64,000 nucleotides of DNA, taken from positions 1-64,000 of the forward strand of contig NZ_ABVL01000030.1 of assembly GCF_000173075.1 (NCBI RefSeq), read 5' to 3'. The notes under the pieces are model-generated. The model had not been told where the DNA came from. It searched no databases and saw nothing but the letters and a program-made list of their open reading frames with translations. The DNA comes from Chthoniobacter flavus Ellin428 (GTDB lineage: Bacteria > Verrucomicrobiota > Verrucomicrobiia > Chthoniobacterales > Chthoniobacteraceae). Shown here in pieces: positions 42,264-51,131 of the stretch (positions are counted from its first letter, which is position 1; every line of letters begins with the position of its first letter). The position numbers were made by a program, and so were the translations under genes.

Positions 42264-42721
42264 TTCGCCCGGACCTTTTGCTTCGGGCGTGGACTTTCAA
42301 AGATCGCGTTCAGCTCCCCCGGGTTGCGCGCGATGTCCTCGATGGTGGCGGTGTCCAGCACATCGAAGAACGCCTTCTGTGCCCGGTAAAGAAGCGGTTT
42401 GAGCCGGCAGACGCTGGTGATTGGACAGGTGTTCGCTTTGGCGTCGAAACATTCCGCGACGTCGCAGGTGTATTCAGTATAGCGCACGATCTCGCCGACG
42501 CGTGCCTCCCGGGTGTGGGGCGCCAGCGTCAAGCCACCACCGCCGCCGCGAGCGGCGAGCAGCCAGCCCGCCTTGGTCAGCGACTTCGCCACTTTGGTGA
42601 GATGGTTCAGCGAAATGCCATAGGCATCGGCGACCTCGCGGGTGCTCACCTTGCGAGTGCTGTGGCTGGTGAGGTAGATCAGCAAACGGAGGGCGTAATC
42701 GGAGTGGGTGGTAAGTTGCAT
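42260..42721 (-). CDS. nsrR: Rrf2-family nitric-oxide-sensing repressor
   Basis: The 153-aa protein has the Rrf2 winged helix (MQLTTHSDYALRLLIYLTSH, then VADAYGISLNHLTKVAKSL and GGGGGLTLA). Cysteines in CDVAECFDAKANTCPITSVC suit an FeS cluster as in NsrR. NO binding to the cluster relieves repression. It is divergent from hmp with 110 bp between the starts, which hold a strong palindrome. It is the first gene of the nsrR-nnrS unit. Confidence 0.92.
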   Translation of the reverse strand: MQLTTHSDYALRLLIYLTSHSTRKVSTREVADAYGISLNHLTKVAKSLTKAGWLLAARGGGGGLTLAPHTREARVGEIVRYTEYTCDVAECFDAKANTCPITSVCRLKPLLYRAQKAFFDVLDTATIEDIARNPGELNAIFESPRPKQKVRAK

Positions 42722-42781
42722 TACGTGCGGGCGGCGAACGCGGAAAAGAAAGAAACGGTAGCGGAGACCGGATTTTTCTTG

Positions 42782-42804
42782 AATAGGTATAATAAATACC
42801 TATT
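42782..42804. promoter_or_regulatory. NsrR operator between nsrR and hmp
   Basis: AATAGGTAT (42782-42790) and ATACCTATT (42796-42804) are perfect inverted repeats around AATAA. The 23-bp length and A/T-rich 11-1-11 layout match NsrR-type operators. TATAAT (42788-42793), a possible -10 hexamer, lies inside it, so repressor binding would exclude RNA polymerase. It is 27 bp from the hmp ATG and 60 bp from the nsrR start. Confidence 0.75.
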
Positions 42805-42831
42805 TAACGGGTTGAGCAACTACAAACCCAC

Positions 42832-44077
42832 ATGTTAACCGATCAAACCATCGCCACCGTCAAAGCCACCGCTCCCATCCTCGAACAACATGGAGAGTTG
42901 CTCACCCGCCATTTCTACAAGCGGATGTTCGAGAAAAACCCGGAAGTCGGTCCGTTGTTCAACCGCACCAACCAGGAAAAAGGCTCGCAGCAGAAAGCCC
43001 TTGCCGCCGCGATCTGCGCCTATGCCGCGAACATCGACAATCTCGAGGTGCTCGGCGGCGCCGTCGAGCTCATCGCGCAAAAGCATGCCTCACTTCAGAT
43101 CCAGCCGGAACATTACCCCATCGTCGGCGAGAATCTGCTGGCCTCGATTCGCGAAGTGCTCGGGGAAAGGCGCGACTGATGGCGTGATCCAGGCCTGGAG
43201 CGAGGCCTACGGCTTCCTCGCGAATATCCTCATTGGTCGCGAACGCGAGATTTATCATCAGCACCAGATCGCGCCGAATGGCTGGGCAGGGTTCAAGAAA
43301 TTCCGCGTCGCGCGCAAGGAAATGGAAAGCGAAGTGATCACCTCCTTTTATCTCGAGCCGCAGGAAGGCGGCGCGGTGCCGGCATTCATGCCCGGCCAAT
43401 ACATCACCCTGCGCGTGCCGAGTCCCTGTGGCCACACGACCATGCGCAATTACAGCCTTTCCGATAAACCCGGCCAGCCGCATTTCCGCATCAGCGTGAA
43501 ACGCGAGACCGGTCCGGAAGCCGGCACGCCCGACGGCTTTGTTTCCAATTTCCTGCACCAGGGTGTGAACGTCGGTGACTCGCTGGAAGTCGGACCGCCG
43601 TGCGGCGAATTCTTCCTCGATCTCACGGAGAAACATCAGCGTCCGCTCGTGCTGATCTCGGGCGGCGTGGGTATCACACCGACAATGAGCATGCTCCTCA
43701 GCGCGCTGGAAGTGACGCCGGATCGCGAAATCTATTTCATCCACGCGGCGCTGAATGGCCGAACGCACGCCTTCAAGAACACGCTGCGCGACCTCGCCGC
43801 TAGTCGCAAAAATCTGAAAGTGCACACCCGCTATAGCGAAGCCACCGATGGCGACCGCGCCACGAACGGCTTCGATAGCGAAGGTTTCGTGGATGGTCCG
43901 CTCATCGAGTCGCTCATCCCGAGCCGTGACGCGGATTATTATTTCTGCGGCCCGAAGCCGTTTATGGTAAATATCTACCATCAGCTCCTCGAATGGGGCA
44001 TCCCCGCCACCCAGGTGCATCTCGAGTTTTTCGGCCCGCGCCAGGGATTGCAAAAGCCAGCCACATGTCCCGTGTAA
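42832..44077 (+). CDS. hmp: Flavohemoglobin (nitric oxide dioxygenase), one-base frame change near 43167
   Basis: The globin domain has RHFYKRMFEKNPEV (B10 Tyr), GSQQKALAAA (distal Gln) and AQKHASLQI (proximal His region). At 43166-43168 an AAA run changes the frame. LASIREVLGE from the first frame must continue as GATDGVIQAWSEAYGFLANI in the second, so one extra A is likely. The rest holds the FAD motif RNYSLSD and the NAD motif GGVGITPTMSML, ending HLEFFGPRQG near the C-terminus. Expected length is about 415 aa, as in E. coli-type Hmp. It oxidises NO to nitrate. The NsrR operator lies directly upstream. Confidence 0.92.
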
Positions 44078-44107
44078 CTTCATCTCCTTCTCTCTGCCTT
44101 CGCCGCA

Positions 44108-45400
44108 GTGGGCCTCGCCGGCCCACTGCTGGCGGAGGATTTTCAAGGCTCGACGCACACGCTGGCGTATGAGGACCCGCCCATCTCGTACAGTGCGCAG
44201 AAGCCGAATGATCGTGTGGCAAAGCTCCAGGCGCAAATTGCCAGCGGCGAAGTGAAGCTGAAGTGGGACGATCAATTTGGCTGGCTGCCTGCGCTGCTCG
44301 ATGCGTTGAAAGTTCCGAAATCCTCCCAGATGCTCGTCTTCTCGCAGACCTCGCTGCAACGTCACGCGATCATCCGCGCACCCGCGCGCGATTTACTACG
44401 ACGAGGATGTCTACGTCGGTTACATCCCAAATGCACCGATGATGGAAGTCTCCGCGGTCGATCCGAAGCTCGGCGGGATCTTCTACTCGCTCGACCAGGA
44501 GCGGCAGGACAAGCCGACCTTCACCCGCAACCAGGACTGCATTCAGTGCCATGTCTCTGGCCGGTCGCTCGGCGTGCCGGGCCATTTCGTGCGCTCGCTG
44601 GAAACCGATGGGAGTGGTGACATGATCAGCGGCACGGACACGAGCGAGGTCGACCAATGCACGCCGATCGCCGATCGCTGGGGCGGATGGTACGTCACCG
44701 GCCAAAGCGGTGCGCAGACGCATCTCGGCAATCTCGTCGGCGTGACTGCGTTTGAGCGGCACAAGACCGAGCCGACCCTTCGGGATAATCTCACGGAACT
44801 CTCGCAATTCATCGACCCGCAGAAATATCTGCGTCCGCATAGTGACATCGTTGCGCTCATGGTGCTCGAGCACCAGACGCACATGCATAACTACATCACG
44901 CGGCTGAATTACGAGACGCGCATCATGATGTCGATGTATGGGCACATCCGCTATCTCAAGAGTCAGGAGGATGCCTTCCTGCGCTATCTGCTCTTCACTG
45001 AGGAAACACCGCTGACCGCGCCCTTGGTCGGTGATCCGCATACGTCAAAGACTTCCTGGCCGAGGCGAAACGCGATTCGAAAGGACGCTCCTTGCGCGAC
45101 CTCGACATGAAGACGCGCATGTTCCGCTACCCGTGTTCGTATCTCATCTACTCCCCGGCCTTCGACGCTCTCCCCACGGTGATGCGCGATCACCTGTTGC
45201 AGCGACTCTACGATATCCTCACCGGCAGCGACACGAATCCGCAGTTCGCGAAAATCGCGGCCAGCGATCGGCAGGCAATTCTCGAAATCCTGCGGGAGAC
45301 AAAGCCGAATCTACCCGACTATTGGCGGGCAAAAACGGCGGAGCGTGCGAGCGATCCTGCGATCACGGCCCCGGCCAAGGTGGCTAGCAGCGCGCCTTAG
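44108..45400 (+). CDS. Monoheme c-type cytochrome-domain protein, at least two frame changes
   Basis: The intended protein begins with an apparent signal (LHLLLSAFAAVGLAGPLLAED). The codons for its first residues lie after 44078, so the true start may be ATG 44065 with a further frame slip. The next parts are QFGWLPALLDALKVPKSSQM and FSQTSLQRHAI. A frame change near 44380 leads to YYDEDVYVGYIPNAPMMEVS, and the heme motif CIQCH (44538-44552) follows. A further change near 45045 leads to AYVKDFLAEAKRDSKGRSLR and a C-terminus ending near 45400. Multiple His residues (EHQTHMHNYITR) could supply axial ligands. The substrate is unknown. It lies directly downstream of hmp and is probably in the same NO-responsive unit. 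Confidence 0.7.
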
Positions 45401-45415
45401 GGTAGTGTTCCCGCT

Positions 45416-46234
45416 ATGCGCCGCCTGCTCCAAATGATCGCCACAGGAATGGCCTGCGTCGCCTTCCAATGGGGCGCGAGTGCCGGAGCGTGGGCATCGT
45501 CTCTGGATGCCGAACACGAGCCGAAGCGTCCGGTTGTGGAGGACGAGGCGCTATTGCAAAAGGGTCGGATCCACGCCCAGCAAAAGGCGCTCGTGCGCCT
45601 GGGCGATCAGACGGATTCCGCGGCGGACAAAGTTTTGCTCGAGCAGCTGGACCGTTACGAGGCGGGCGATCTCCCAGCCGAATTGTGGCTGGAACTGTGG
45701 GAGGCCGCGGCGAAACGTAGCAACCTCGAAATCAAAGCCCGGGTTGCGAAACACCAGGGTGAAGTCGATCAATCCGGGGATCCGCTCTACCGCTTTCGCG
45801 AGTGCTTGAAAGGGGGCGACGGCGAAGCCGGCCGGCAGATTTTTGCGAAAAAGCCGGAGGCCGGCTGCATCCGCTGCCACTCGGTAAATGGAGAGGGCGG
45901 CCAGATCGGGCCGGAACTCGTCTGGCTCCGGCATTCCGCCGAGCGCATGAATATCCTCGAGTCCATCATCCTCCCGAATGCGGTCATCGCTCCCGGCTAC
46001 GCGAGCGCCCTCCTCAAGCTCAAGGGCGGCGAGGAAATCTCCGGCGTGATGCAGCAGGAAAACGCCCACGACGTCACCGTCACGTCCGTGGTGGATGGCA
46101 AGAAACGCAAGGTGCTCATCGAAGACATCGTCGAGCGCACCCCGCTCCCCAGCCCCATGCCACCGGCCTTCGGCTTGATCCTGAGCAAACGCGAAATCCG
46201 CGACCTGGTAGAGTTCATCGCGGCGGGAGAATAG
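45416..46234 (+). CDS. PVC-type c-type cytochrome with C-terminal heme domain
   Basis: The 272-aa protein has a signal peptide (RLLQMIATGMACVAFQWGAS). A helical region of about 100 residues is followed by a cytochrome c domain with CIRCHSVNGEGGQIGPELVW (heme Cys C151) and ESIILPNAVIAPGYASALLK, as in the cytochrome domains of Planctomycetes and Verrucomicrobia. The distal Met is probably in SGVMQQENAHDV or PSPMPPAFG. It lies 15 bp after the preceding cytochrome gene, so the two probably function together in periplasmic electron transfer, perhaps in nitrogen-oxide metabolism. Confidence 0.85.
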   Translation: MRRLLQMIATGMACVAFQWGASAGAWASSLDAEHEPKRPVVEDEALLQKGRIHAQQKALVRLGDQTDSAADKVLLEQLDRYEAGDLPAELWLELWEAAAKRSNLEIKARVAKHQGEVDQSGDPLYRFRECLKGGDGEAGRQIFAKKPEAGCIRCHSVNGEGGQIGPELVWLRHSAERMNILESIILPNAVIAPGYASALLKLKGGEEISGVMQQENAHDVTVTSVVDGKKRKVLIEDIVERTPLPSPMPPAFGLILSKREIRDLVEFIAAGE

Positions 46235-46301
46235 AGCGTTTCTGGAAAGTAATTTCCCGAATCACCAAGGTGTCAGGAGCGATCAGAACGGTTTTTGCCA
46301 C
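46215..46301 (-). pseudogene. Short frame after the antitoxin, possible toxin N-terminal stub
   Basis: GTG 46301 lies 7 nt after the antitoxin stop with AAAGAG as a possible ribosome-binding site. It encodes MAKTVLIAPDTLVIREITFQ and 8 more residues before a stop inside the 3' end of the cytochrome gene. The first residues resemble the start of a PIN-type toxin, but the catalytic acidic residues are missing, so any toxin is truncated. It could also be chance. Confidence 0.25.
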
Positions 46302-46307
46302 AGCTCT

Positions 46308-46517
46308 TTAAATGCTCCTTGTTGGCGAAAGATCCTTTGGCAGTTCGTCGCCTTCGATCACTAGATCTTCCATCTGATCCCACAAGGAAGCAGATGGGCG
46401 AGCGGTTTGCGCCAACCGCTCGCGCACGATCACCGATTTCGATGTCTTGCGAGCTTTCGCCGCGCTGGCGATTTCCACGAACAGGGGAGAAGGGATCTTG
46501 ACCGTCAACGTCTTCAT
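46308..46517 (-). CDS. Ribbon-helix-helix antitoxin-like protein
   Basis: The 69-aa protein (MKTLTVKIPSPLFVEIASAA, then KARKTSKSVIVRERLAQTAR) has the short beta-strand and two-helix layout of CopG/VapB-type RHH proteins. The acidic tail (LWDQMEDLVIEGDELPKDL) is the usual toxin-binding part. ATG 46517 was chosen because residues further upstream come from the tRNA-Pro region. No complete toxin gene follows; see the stub at 46215-46301. Confidence 0.75.
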   Translation of the reverse strand: MKTLTVKIPSPLFVEIASAAKARKTSKSVIVRERLAQTARPSASLWDQMEDLVIEGDELPKDLSPTRSI

Positions 46518-46597
46518 GGGAAGAAGGTAATACGCTTGGTGCAAAAGCGCGATACGCCGGGCGCGCCCCAGGCCTGCCCGGCGCAGTTCGACGAAAA

Positions 46598-46671
46598 TCG
46601 GGGCGACAGGATTCGAACCTGCGACCTCTTGGTCCCAAACCAAGCGCTCTACCAAGCTAAGCTACGCCCCG
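46598..46671 (-). tRNA. tRNA-Pro (anticodon TGG)
   Basis: On the minus strand the acceptor stem CGGGGCG pairs with CGCCCCG. The D arm is GCTTAGCTTGGTAGAGC, the anticodon arm is CTTGG-TTTGGGA-CCAAG (anticodon TGG), and the T arm is GCAGG-TTCGAAT-CCTGT. No CCA is encoded; the discriminator A is at 46598. It lies 81 bp upstream of the antitoxin gene. Confidence 0.95.
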
Positions 46672-46868
46672 TTTTTCGAGAAGGCATCACTATCCGGGGA
46701 TTTCGGCGGGCGGCAAGCAAATCCGCCGAGGCCGGCAAAGGACAGGTCGTCATCGGGGCCATGCCAGCGGCGAATTCCCGTTGGCACCCTGGAGGGGATT
46801 CGCTAAAAGGGGCGCTACGTTCCTCGCGATGGGTTGTGTTGAACAGCAATTGTTGAGGAGCTTTCCCC

Positions 46869-47213
46869 ATGCAAAACAAACTCACTTCGGAATGTGATTC
46901 TCTCCGGAAGGCTCTCGAGCTGGGGCAAAAGGAAGTCGCCAGCGCGCGGAAAATGCAGAAGGAGGCCGAAGGAAGAGTCGCCACGATCGAGGGCCAGATC
47001 CGCGCGCAGGAAGCGAAACTGGAATCCATGCGGCGCCGTCTGGAGAAGCCGGGCAGCGGGGAGCAATCCGAAGGAACCGAAAAAGAGGAGCGAATCAAAT
47101 CCCTTCAGGCCCTCTGCGCGCAAAAGCAGGAGGAAAATCGGAGGCTGAGAACCCAACTCGCTGAACGCGCCGCGAAGCAAGCTGCCGCGGCACGTGTGCG
47201 ATGGAGGGGATGA
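46869..47213 (+). CDS. Coiled-coil protein, first of two paralogs
   Basis: The 114-aa product is almost entirely a charged coiled coil. It runs from MQNKLTSECDSLRKALELGQ through KEVASARKMQKEAEGRVATI to QKQEENRRLRTQLAERAAKQ, with heptad hydrophobics. There is no signal peptide or membrane segment. It shares its opening and overall layout with the downstream gene (LTSECDSLRKAL / FTSERDSLLEAI, and NRRLRTQL / NRRLRELL). Function is unknown, possibly structural or chaperone-like. Confidence 0.6.
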   Translation: MQNKLTSECDSLRKALELGQKEVASARKMQKEAEGRVATIEGQIRAQEAKLESMRRRLEKPGSGEQSEGTEKEERIKSLQALCAQKQEENRRLRTQLAERAAKQAAAARVRWRG

Positions 47214-47323
47214 GGGGCAAAGATGACACCTCTCGGCGGACATTTAGGGGGGATCGGGCTCATGGATAGTGCCTCAGGGTGGCATGAGCACTGCTCGATT
47301 TTTTAGCCATCTTCCCCAAAACT

Positions 47324-47758
47324 ATGAGCGAGCAATTTACTTCGGAACGTGACTCCCTGCTGGAGGCCATCCGACTCGCGGCGAAGGAAGTGGCGGAAGC
47401 GCAGGAGGCACGGCAGCAGGCCGAAGGGAAGGTCAGCGCGTTGCAGGTCCAGATGGACCGGCAATATACGGCATTCGTTTTCATGCGCAGCCGGTTGGAA
47501 AAGATGGGCGTTCCGGTTGATTCCTGGGACGAGGATCTGGACAAACAAATCAAGTTGCTGGAAAGCCAATACGAGCAAAGCCTGGCCGAGAATCGGCGGC
47601 TGAGAGAACTGCTCGAGGAAACGGTCACGGAAGATGTTTCCCAGCCTGCTCCCGAAGCCACGCCGATGCCGGCTGAGCAGGTTGAAGCTCCGGGGGAACC
47701 CGAAATGTTGATTGATATTGAGGCTTCGCCCAGACACACGAACCGGTTTCGTAGATGA
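47324..47758 (+). CDS. Coiled-coil protein, second of two paralogs
   Basis: The 144-aa product starts MSEQFTSERDSLLEAIRLAA and has coiled-coil heptads through KEVAEAQEARQQAEGKVSAL and LESQYEQSLAENRRLRELLE. A Pro/Glu-rich tail (QPAPEATPMPAEQVEAPGEP) follows. A non-coiled stretch in the middle (FVFMRSRLEKMGVPVDSWDE) may be a hinge. It shares the layout of the upstream paralog, 110 bp away. Confidence 0.6.
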   Translation: MSEQFTSERDSLLEAIRLAAKEVAEAQEARQQAEGKVSALQVQMDRQYTAFVFMRSRLEKMGVPVDSWDEDLDKQIKLLESQYEQSLAENRRLRELLEETVTEDVSQPAPEATPMPAEQVEAPGEPEMLIDIEASPRHTNRFRR

Positions 47759-47834
47759 GCGGACGCTGGGTTTGAAGAATGCGGTTGGCCGGCGCTGGTG
47801 GCGTTTCCAGAGCCGATGTCCCCCTCAAAGAACA

Positions 47835-47861
47835 TGCCCACCCCCGCGGAGAGGGTGGGCA
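47835..47861. terminator. Hairpin downstream of the coiled-coil genes
   Basis: TGCCCACCC (47835-47843) and GGGTGGGCA (47853-47861) form a perfect 9-bp stem with a 9-nt loop. There is no U-run on the plus strand, so terminator activity is uncertain. The surrounding 47759-47992 contains no gene. Confidence 0.4.
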
Positions 47862-47992
47862 CGAAAACCGAAGCTGTGGTTTGTCAGGAGATCGATGGCG
47901 CAAAACCACGCGCCACAGATGTCGACCTGCGTTGCAGATACGGACTGCGAAACGGGCTCAACAAACCCCCTTCGAAATCGAAGTCCGTGAGA

Positions 47993-48403
47993 TCAGGGAT
48001 AGAAAGGCGACCAGAAGTCGCTTGGAGCGACGTCGGACAGCTTGCCGAAGGTCGTGGAGTTGAGTTTCGGCAGATTATCGACCGAGAAGGTGCCCCCGCT
48101 GTATTGGCCGCCAAGGAGGTCGGTGCCACCGGAATTGTAGAGGACCGAACCGTTCTTCAGGTATTTCTGAATGTCGGTCCAGCCGACGGTATCGCCGGAG
48201 GACTTGTTGTTTTCGATGGCGTACTGGTCGATCGCGGAGTCAATGATGCGAAGGTCTTCGAGGATGCGGGTGGCCTGCGAACGCTTGCGGGCGCGCAGGA
48301 AGTTCGGCACCGCGATGGCCGCGAGGAGGGCGATGATCGCGACCACGATCATAATTTCCACGAGGGTGAAGCCGCCGCGGCGTTTATGGAGTTGGATATG
48401 CAT
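47993..48403 (-). CDS. Type II secretion/type IV pilin-like prepilin
   Basis: The 136-aa protein has a short basic leader ending KRRGG and the prepilin N-methylation motif FTLVEIMIVVAIIALLAAIA. The leader peptidase would cut after Gly. The family block RARKRSQATRILEDLRIIDS and the C-terminal SDVAPSDFWSPFYP are verrucomicrobial hallmarks. A second member lies at 61409-61822. It probably forms pseudopili or a minor pilin. No secretion machinery genes are adjacent. Confidence 0.9.
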   Translation of the reverse strand: MHIQLHKRRGGFTLVEIMIVVAIIALLAAIAVPNFLRARKRSQATRILEDLRIIDSAIDQYAIENNKSSGDTVGWTDIQKYLKNGSVLYNSGGTDLLGGQYSGGTFSVDNLPKLNSTTFGKLSDVAPSDFWSPFYP

Positions 48404-48449
48404 TGCGATGGATTGGTTTAAACTACGTGGTGTTACGCGATATGAGTTG

Positions 48450-48463
48450 TGTAGCGTACTACA
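48450..48463. promoter_or_regulatory. Short palindrome upstream of the prepilin gene
   Basis: TGTAG-CGTA-CTACA is an exact inverted repeat located 47 bp upstream of the prepilin start on the minus strand. It could be a regulator site. The flanks (ATGAGTTGTG, ACTACAGCA) extend the similarity weakly. The 48404-48683 gap contains no gene. Confidence 0.3.
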
Positions 48464-48683
48464 CTACAGCATTCACCTTGCCATCTGGTCCTTTTATCGA
48501 CGCGAATTTTGACAACGGGGCGATAGGTTCGGTTGCTCGGAAGCGGATCAACCGGCATCGCTGAGAAGCGGATGAGCGTGTTTTGCGGATCGCAAACCGT
48601 TCCGCGGATGGTATAAGCAAGCCACCGTGAGCTTGGGCCGACGGTGATCCCCCTGGCTCCGGACGCTGTTTTCCCTCAATCCC

Positions 48684-50227
48684 ATGTTTCCCTCCATTGT
48701 CTTCCGCCACGTCCATCGATCCCTATGGGTCTTTCTCATCGCTGTCGTCTTCCCGGGCATTTTGCGGGCCGCCGATGCGAAGCGCCCGAATGTCCTCTTC
48801 ATCATCGCCGATGATCTGAACAACAGTCTCGGCTGCTACGACCGGCCGGAGATGAAGACGCCGAACATCGACCGGCTGGCCGCACGTGGGGTGCGTTTCG
48901 ATCACGCCTATTGCGCCTTTTCCTTGTGCGGACCGAGCCGCAATTCCTTCCTCACCGGTCTGTATCCGAACAGCACCGGGATCCTCGCGAACGCGCAGAT
49001 TTTCCGGCAGACGATTCCCTCGCAAGTCAGCCTGCCACAAGCCTTCCGGCAGCAGGGCTATTTCGCCGCACGCATCGGCAAGCTGTTTCACTACAACGTG
49101 CCGGCTTCCATCGGGACCAATGGCCACGACGATCCGGCATCGTGGGAAGTGGAGACCAATCCTGCCGGCGTGGATCGTCTCGACGAGGAACCGCTCATCT
49201 ACAGCCTCACGCCCGGCAGCTTTGGCGGAACGCTGAGCTGGCATGCGTCGGACAGTCCCGACGAAAAGCATACCGACGGCATAGAGGCGGCCGACGCCGA
49301 GTGGATCCTCGAGCGTTGCGCGAAACATCCGGAGCGACCGTTCTTTCTCGCGGTTGGCTTCTTCCGTCCGCACACGCCGTATGTCGCGCCGAGACGTATT
49401 TCAATTTGTATCCGAAGGAGCAGGTACCGGTTTTGCCGGCGCGCGTCGAAGACCAGAAGGACGTGCCGAAGGCGGCTCTGATGAGTTACAAGAAAGAGCA
49501 GGACAAGCTGACCGACGATCTTCGCCGCCAGGCGCGGCAGGCCTATTACGCGAGCGTGAGCTTCATGGATGCGCAGACGGGACGCGTGCTTGCTGCGCTC
49601 GACCGGCTCGGTCTGCGCGATAATACCATCGTCGTCTTCACCAGCGACCACGGCTATCATCTCGGCGAGCACGGCTTGTGGCAGAAGCAGAGTCTTTTTG
49701 AGGAAAGCACGCGTGTGCCGCTCATCGTCGCTGGACCGGGTGTCACGAAGCCCGGCGTAGCTGTTTCGCCCGTCGGGTTGATCGATCTTTATCCCACGCT
49801 TGCTGGCCTTTGCGGGGTGAAAACGCCGGTCAATTTACAAGGTCAGAACCTCGCGCCCACTCTTCAGGATGTGTCGGTCGAGGGCCGCGGCTGGGCGCTC
49901 ACGCAAGTGGTGCGGGGTGGCGGTTTCAAGCGCTTCGGCGCCAGCCCTTCGGTCGGGGACAATGTCCACCGTTTCTTCGGCTACAGTCTTCGCACCGATC
50001 GCTGGCGTTACACCGAATGGGACGAAGGCAAGGAAGGCCGCGAGTTGTACGACCACAAAGCGGACACCAAAGAGATTACCAATCTCGCCGACGATCCCAG
50101 CGAGGCCGCAGTGGTCGCGGAGCTATCTGCGAAATTGCACGAAGCGGTGAAAGCGTCCTTCCCTGCGGATGGCAAAACACCCGAGCTGCGCCCGGAAATG
50201 TGGGCGCCGAATCTTACCAATCCGTAG
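48684..50227 (+). CDS. Secreted type I sulfatase, one-base frame change near 49393
   Basis: The signal peptide is MFPSIVFRHVHRSLWVFLIA. The sulfatase start is RPNVLFIIADDLNNSLGCYD, and the active-site motif CGPSRNSFLTG gives Cys82, which must be converted to formylglycine. After FRPHTPYVAP the first frame turns Arg-rich and stops at 49481, while AETYFNLYPKEQVPVLPARV continues in another frame, so one base is missing near 49393. The rest has FTSDHGYHLGEHGLWQKQSL and LIDLYPTLAGLCGV, as in iduronate-2-sulfatase-like family members, giving about 514 aa. No intact FGE gene is in the window; only a fragment lies at 1267-1449. The target is probably a sulfated polysaccharide. Confidence 0.88.
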
Positions 50228-50252
50228 TAAATGAATCAGGGTGAAACGAAAA

Positions 50253-50280
50253 CGCGCCATGGCTGGGAAACCATGGCGCG
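50253..50280. terminator. Bidirectional terminator hairpin
   Basis: CGCGCCATGG (50253-50262) and CCATGGCGCG (50271-50280) form a perfect 10-bp stem with an 8-nt loop. On the minus strand it is followed by TTTTCGTTT. It lies between the convergent sulfatase and DUF1080 genes and probably serves both. Confidence 0.8.
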
Positions 50281-50305
50281 GTTTGAGTCGAAATGACGAC
50301 GCGAG

Positions 50306-50938
50306 TTATTTAGCCGCACCGGAAGCCAGCGGCTGGCCTTCCGTGACCTTCACGTTGCGGATCTGCACGGTATCCGCGGCGGCGAACCACCAGCGGACCT
50401 TCGGCGTGGCGAGATATTCGTGCTGGGCGGTGAGGTCCTGACCGTCGAGGCGGGCGGCCATCTTGTCGCCGGCGTATTCCACGCGCAGTGTGTGCCAGGC
50501 GTCGGGCTTCAAGTCCACGGCGGTTTCCTGCAACGTGTGACTCGGGGTCTTGCCTTTCACTTCGGTCGAGTCCTCGGCGATCCTGAAGCTCTTCGGCGCG
50601 ATGATCACGCGGCCGACGTGCTTCTGCGCGTCGCAGCCGACGAGAAAGGATTTGCCGTCGTTGAACTTGAATTCGCATTCCCAGATGAGCGGCGTCGGGC
50701 CAGTCTTGAGATGCAGGACGGGAATGTGTTTTTCGTCGGGAATGTTGGTGACCTTGAGCACGCCGTCGGACGGATCCCATTTGCCTTTGGCCACGGACCA
50801 TTCCGGACCGAGTGGTTGTTTCAAATCGGGAGCGCTGATCACTTTGCCGGGAGTGTTGAGCAGCGGCTTGGCGTCCTCGGCCGAGAGCGGCAGGACGAGA
50901 ACGCTGAGCAGAGCGGCGAGGGAGAGGAGGGATTTCAT
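50306..50938 (-). CDS. DUF1080 (laminin-G-like) secreted protein
   Basis: ATG 50938 gives a signal peptide (MKSLLSLAALLSVLVLPLSA). The 210-aa product has the concanavalin-like layout of DUF1080/3-keto-disaccharide hydrolase-type domains. Characteristic segments are PLGPEWSVAKGKWDPSDGVL, then WECEFKFNDGKSFLVGCDAQ and DAWHTLRVEYAGDKMAARLD. It may bind or act on glycosides. A second, divergent member is at 54960-55709. It is convergent with the sulfatase. Confidence 0.8.
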   Translation of the reverse strand: MKSLLSLAALLSVLVLPLSAEDAKPLLNTPGKVISAPDLKQPLGPEWSVAKGKWDPSDGVLKVTNIPDEKHIPVLHLKTGPTPLIWECEFKFNDGKSFLVGCDAQKHVGRVIIAPKSFRIAEDSTEVKGKTPSHTLQETAVDLKPDAWHTLRVEYAGDKMAARLDGQDLTAQHEYLATPKVRWWFAAADTVQIRNVKVTEGQPLASGAAK

Positions 50939-50995
50939 GAGGATGTGAGGGGATAACTCGCGGAGAGGCGATTTATTGGGGAATGACGAATGACG

Positions 50996-51121
50996 AATGA
51001 TCCCGCGGGGTGGGAATGAATGCGCGATTGCCATCGTGCGCGGTCAGAGTCGACAATCTGCCATCGTCCATCTGCCATTCCGCACTCCGCATTTCGTTCC
51101 CGCTCCGCGGGATCATTTCCC
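50996..51121. repeat. Inverted repeat around the divergent promoter region
   Basis: AATGATCCCGCGGGGTGGGA at 50996 onward is inverted near 51090-51117 (GTTCCCGCTCCGCGGGATCA), with a few mismatches over about 29 bp. Between them lie TGCCATC-type short repeats. The segment separates the DUF1080 and beta-propeller genes and contains no open frame of its own. Confidence 0.5.
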
Positions 51122-51131
51122 CCACCTCACA

